The position numbers were made by a program, and so were the translations under genes. Under the pieces are notes generated by a model. The model did not search any database. It was not told where the DNA came from and was given only the letters and a program-made list of their open reading frames with translations. From positions 68,320,663-68,384,662 of the forward strand of contig ML677341.1 in NCBI GenBank assembly GCA_007922305.1: a DNA stretch of 64,000 bases, written 5' to 3'. Within the stretch, counting starts at the first letter, position 1. Each line of letters begins with the position of its first letter. The stretch is from Dermatemys mawii. Lineage: Eukaryota > Chordata > Testudines > Dermatemydidae. Shown piece after piece: positions 60,401 to 64,000 of the stretch.

Positions 60401-61634
60401 GCAGAAATTCTATCCTGGTCCTGAGAAACCTTGCCTATGAAAATTTTGTCAAAACTAATACATTTCTATAAAACTTGGTGATTTCAGTGTATTGGTATTT
60501 TCTGACAACAAAACACAACTGTTGTCAAACAAAGTCCTGACCACCTCTAATAGGCCGTCTCCCTGCTCTTGCACACAGAGGATAGCAACTTTGAAGGGGG
60601 GAATTAATGCAGCTCTGAGCTGTACTGACTCCTGTTGGGTTTGGAAAGGCATTTACCAGGAAGAGATGCTTCCTTCTCAGATCTGTCTGTGCTCCTGCCC
60701 CATATGTTCCTCCAAATTTACAGAGTTGTGCCATGCTTCATTGGCTTCTTGCCCTTATATTGCTCCTGTGCTCCCCTCTGTACCTTGTATCATAGTCAAG
60801 CATCTTAGGGCCCTTATTAATTGGCAGACACTTGACACTAACAGACATAATTTTTAAAACTACTGTATTTGAATATTACAAGCTTTCCCTTAATTGCATT
60901 TTTCATTTTTATTAAATGTAATGTATCATGTACATACTTCATTTTATTTCACTTAACATTCTGTAATACCGTGTTGAGTTGTAACAAATGTAAGTTCATT
61001 ATAGTGGTATTTTTACAATTAAATCACCAAGTAAATTTATTTTATTTGAAAGTAAATGAGCTTATATTACTGACTTGCGTAGTGCTGATTTGACAGCTAT
61101 CTTGATCCAAACAACTTCAAATACTCTTCACAGCTTTTTTGCTTTAGTTGGTTGTTCCTGCTCCTTCATAAAGTTGTTTAATCTTGTTTTGCCTTTTCTT
61201 TGTGATCTGGGATCTTGCTTGCTACAGCAATCTCTGTAGAAAGTTGGGGGGGTGTTTTGCTCAGAGCAGGTATCTCTGTTGGATGTAGGCGGTCACAATT
61301 ATGGTCTGTCTGAGATATTAGTGGAGGTGTCTTCCTCTCTCTAACCTTAGAGCTGCTGCACAGTAATTATGCTATGGCTTCTTCCTGGGTGAGGATTCTT
61401 TCCCTAGAGTCTGTTCTTTAATTCTTTTCTTGCTGTGCATCTTCTGTGCCCATTACCCCACCATACTTCTACTTTCTCCTCCTGTTCTAGGCATCATGTC
61501 TGGCATCTTCTACTAAGTGCTCTTCCTCCTTGTGCATTCCCTTTGTGAACTCCTCTCTAGCCCCATACACTCCTTGCCAATTTGCTATTTTCTTGAGATA
61601 CCATTTGATATTAAATGTCAATAGAAAGAACAAC
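60401..61634. other. No supported gene
   Basis: A 121-codon plus-strand frame at 60492-60857 overlaps minus-strand frames and is Cys/Ser-rich without motifs. The rest is pyrimidine-rich and AT-rich sequence. Confidence 0.4.
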
Positions 61635-62020
61635 TGAGACTGGGATTTTCAAAGGCTTCAGGGAGTTAACAGCCTAAATCCCACTAGGGCTGGTCTTCAC
61701 TAGGGCGGGGGATTGACTGCAGATACGCAACTTCAGCTACGTGAATCACGTAGCTGAATTTGGCGTATCTGCAGTGGCTTACCTCACGGCGACGGCAGTC
61801 GGCGGCGCGCTCCCCCGTCGACTCCGGCTTACTCCTCCGGGGGAGCTGGAGTTCCAGAGTTGACAGGGCCAGCGCTAGCGATCGATTTCTCGTGTCCTCA
61901 CAAGACGCGAGAAATCGATCACTAAAACATCGACCGCTGCCCACGGTAGTGAGGACGTACCCTAATTTTCAGTAGCAGTTGGGTGCCTAACTTCCTTTGT
62001 TCCTTTGAGAATTCCAGCCT
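61635..62020. repeat. Dispersed 'gattttcaaagg...gtgcctaactt' repeat split by a MITE
   Basis: 'gggattttcaaaggcttcagggagttaacagcctaaatccca' to the left and 'aattttcagtagcagttgggtgcctaacttcc' to the right are the two halves of a hairpin repeat of the type at 19302-19352. The Harbinger MITE at 61687-61962 separates them. Confidence 0.5.
61687..61962. mobile_element. PIF/Harbinger-like MITE, copy 2 (inverse orientation to copy 1)
   Basis: Starts GGGCTGGTCTTCACTAG and ends GTAGTGAGGACGTACCC. It matches copy 1 (35813-36097) in reverse complement over its whole length with modest divergence, including the GCGCGCTCCCCC block and the GCTAGCGATCGATTTCTCG palindrome. The flanks are CTA and TAA, so the 3-bp duplication is imperfect. 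It has no coding capacity, and shadow frames on both strands come from its GC-rich palindromes. Confidence 0.85.
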
Positions 62021-62454
62021 TAGAGTCCAGTTGTTTAGTGAATGAAAAAAACAAAAGGTTTGTCACATTTGTTCACAATGGCCAAACTTAAATGCCAGTG
62101 ATGTACTACTTTGAACATTCTTTCATACTGCCCCTTTATGGATGGTACAGCTCCCCAAAATTAAGCAGTTAGGCCACTTACCTGTTCTTCTTCACATCCC
62201 TCCACGCTTCTGCTGTGATGCCTACAATATACAGACAGCTGACAATGCCTAGAAAAAAAGCCAAGTGTGGATGCCACTATTGATATGTTTGTATGTTTCA
62301 TATTATTAAAAATGAGACTTAGCTACCAATATATAGTGCACATAGCTCATCTGTGCAAAGAATAATAAAGTAATATTATTGTGGCCTCAGCCTCCCACCA
62401 CTCCCCCTGTTTGTTTGTTACACTTGTTTGTTGCATCTGATCTTAAATCCAAGC

Positions 62455-62575
62455 TGTATGCTGGGTCTAGCACCTGACTCATCTTCATGTTTGTACAGTG
62501 CCTAGAACAGTAGGGTCTGATACTGATTAGGGCCTAAATGCAGTAGGGAAATACATATAAATAATAAAAGACAAA
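62455..62575 (+). repeat. MIR-like SINE tail / dispersed repeat
   Basis: 'tttgtacagtgcctagaacagtagggtctgatactgattagggcc' matches the widespread 'tgtacagcgcctagcacaatggggccctgatc' repeat tail, followed by an AATAATA-type end. The 5' limit is uncertain. Confidence 0.55.
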
Positions 62576-64000
62576 GTGCAAAAATGTTTTCTTAAATAAC
62601 GAGTGAAATCCTAACTCCACTGAAGTCAAAGGGAGTTTTGCCATTACTTCAAGATTTACCTTTCTAAACAGAGATCCCTGGTTCAGCATTTTGTATGGCT
62701 GTAAATATTTTTCTGTCCACTTTTAGTCCAGTAAATTGCGGAATAAAATTCTATTATAAGGATCAATTTGTGTTTTGATGATTAAGATAGATCTAAGTGA
62801 TCATTACATCCAGACCTCTTAAAGTCTCCACATCAGACAGTTGCATAAAAGCAGAATTTCACGCTAAGAAGGACAAAGCAAGTTCTGATAGCATTGTAAT
62901 TTCATGGCAGCATAACCAGATTATACATGATACTCTCATAAACTGTCACATTTTCTATGTGCAGATATTTTCTCCCTAGTTTTCAAAAGTGTGTGAAATT
63001 CTTATCAATCTTTGAAAATTTTAAGGAAAAACAAAGAAATGACTTTCAATATGATAATTGAAAGTGAATAAACTAAGCTAAGTACATGAGCTCTGAAAGT
63101 ATATGTTTTCTGGAAAACAGGCACTCAGATAATCAAATGTTCACTGCAAACGGTTCAGCCAAAACTGAAGTTCACCCTAGAGGTTTACTATAGATCCTAT
63201 GTAAATGCTACAAAATAGAATGTAAAAAGAAGAGTCTGAAAAATTTTTTGCATGTCATTATAAATTGCCCATCATCATGGACGTCGGTACTTACGCCTAA
63301 TTCATTAAATGTAATATCACTATACTTTATTAGTGTACAACCGTGTTTAGTATTAGTTTTTTATTTTCACTACTTGTACGCTGTTGACTTTTTCAAGTCC
63401 ACATTATTTAATTCACTTTTTGTACTTCACAATATGCTTAGTTTTTAACAACAATCTTGAAGCCAGGATGCAAAGCTGTCCAATTTTCTATTAAATAAAA
63501 AAGGTCAATCATAGTGTTGCTTCCTAGAGCAAGGCTGAAATTAACTATCTGATTAAATTTAGTTAGGATGCTTTTATATTATGAGGTTCTAATTTATTTG
63601 CATTTTTTAACCTTCTCACAGTGTAGGCTCCACTAATCGGAATTTATAGACTATCAAACTACTTGAGAAGGATGATGTCTACAGAGAAGCCTTTAATGGC
63701 AGCTAACTGCTTCTATGGGCCCAATTAAGGCTATCCAACTGTGAAACACAATCCCCTGGGTAACAGTGCAGTCATCCTACCCATATTTTTGGGAAGGAGA
63801 ATGGAAGGGAATATCCAGTGTATCTGTAAAAAGGGAGTTTTGTAAATTTTCAGATTATTTTTTTCGATTCTTTAAACTTTCAAGATGCATTATTAATAAG
63901 GTCAGGGTTGAAGTCCCTCACTGCAGCTTTACATATGCACCACAGTCAGAACTTGAAGCCCCAGTCACTGTGCTAGAGATATGGATGTGCTTTTGGTCCC
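62576..64000. other. No gene seen
   Basis: AT-rich to the end of the window. Near 62605-62650 there is one more 'tccactgaagtcaaagggagttttgccatt' repeat scrap. No splice-supported frame was found. Confidence 0.5.

Noticed and set aside
60492..60857. 121-codon Cys/Ser-rich frame
   Set aside because: Frames on both strands overlap and the composition looks like translated repeat or pyrimidine-rich DNA.
1..64000. CRISPR array, operon, defence island or integrated phage
   Set aside because: There are no regularly spaced repeats, no dense co-oriented genes and no long frames. LINEs, SINEs, MITEs and spliced exons mark vertebrate nuclear DNA.

Overview
This window looks like vertebrate nuclear DNA, most probably from a turtle. 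It is AT-rich and gene-poor, with no bacterial-style gene packing and no long intact open reading frames. The repeats place it: several CR1 LINE copies with the sauropsid CR1 3' end, a hAT element with very long terminal inverted repeats and a decayed transposase, palindromic and PIF/Harbinger-type MITEs of kinds I associate with turtle genomes, MIR/CORE-type SINEs, tRNA-derived SINEs and a MER5-like hAT relic. The species assignment rests on recognising repeats from memory. No database search was possible.

Genes. The best coding evidence is a plus-strand set of spliced exons between about 28.0 and 33.8 kb. Three exons (30484-30587, 33044-33172, 33618-33797) have good splice sites, join in compatible phase and leave one open frame. 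An upstream exon (27986-28124) is likely, and a small exon at 30034-30088 would make the phases fit. I do not recognise the protein. Much weaker plus-strand candidates lie at 53365-53508 and 54702-54820 and could be later exons of the same gene. On the minus strand three protein-like open stretches (45211-45424, 51063-51698, 59090-59854) are either exons or decayed gene copies. The last two carry in-frame stops. None is recognised.

Layout. 1-26 kb: gene-free AT-rich sequence with microsatellites, small hairpin repeats, old CR1 and MIR copies and a complete 725-bp hAT element at 17660-18384 flanked by an 8-bp target duplication. 26.7-27.8 kb: a decayed CR1 reverse-transcriptase fragment. 28-33.8 kb: the candidate gene, with a 1.65-kb hAT element in the intron between 30.6 and 33.0 kb. 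35.5-37.6 kb: a cluster of nested MITEs and a pair of 133-bp inverted repeats. 39.3-41.8 kb: three CR1 fragments, all on the minus strand. 41.8-44.5 kb: a GC-richer block and a Harbinger MITE. 46.5-47.3 kb: a near-identical 131-bp inverted duplication with local direct repeats. 47-64 kb: mostly unannotated AT-rich sequence, the minus-strand coding relics, a tRNA-derived SINE and a second copy of the 285-bp Harbinger MITE.

I found no sign of a new multi-gene system. The most useful leads are the unidentified spliced gene, the two inverted-repeat structures and the minus-strand coding relics.
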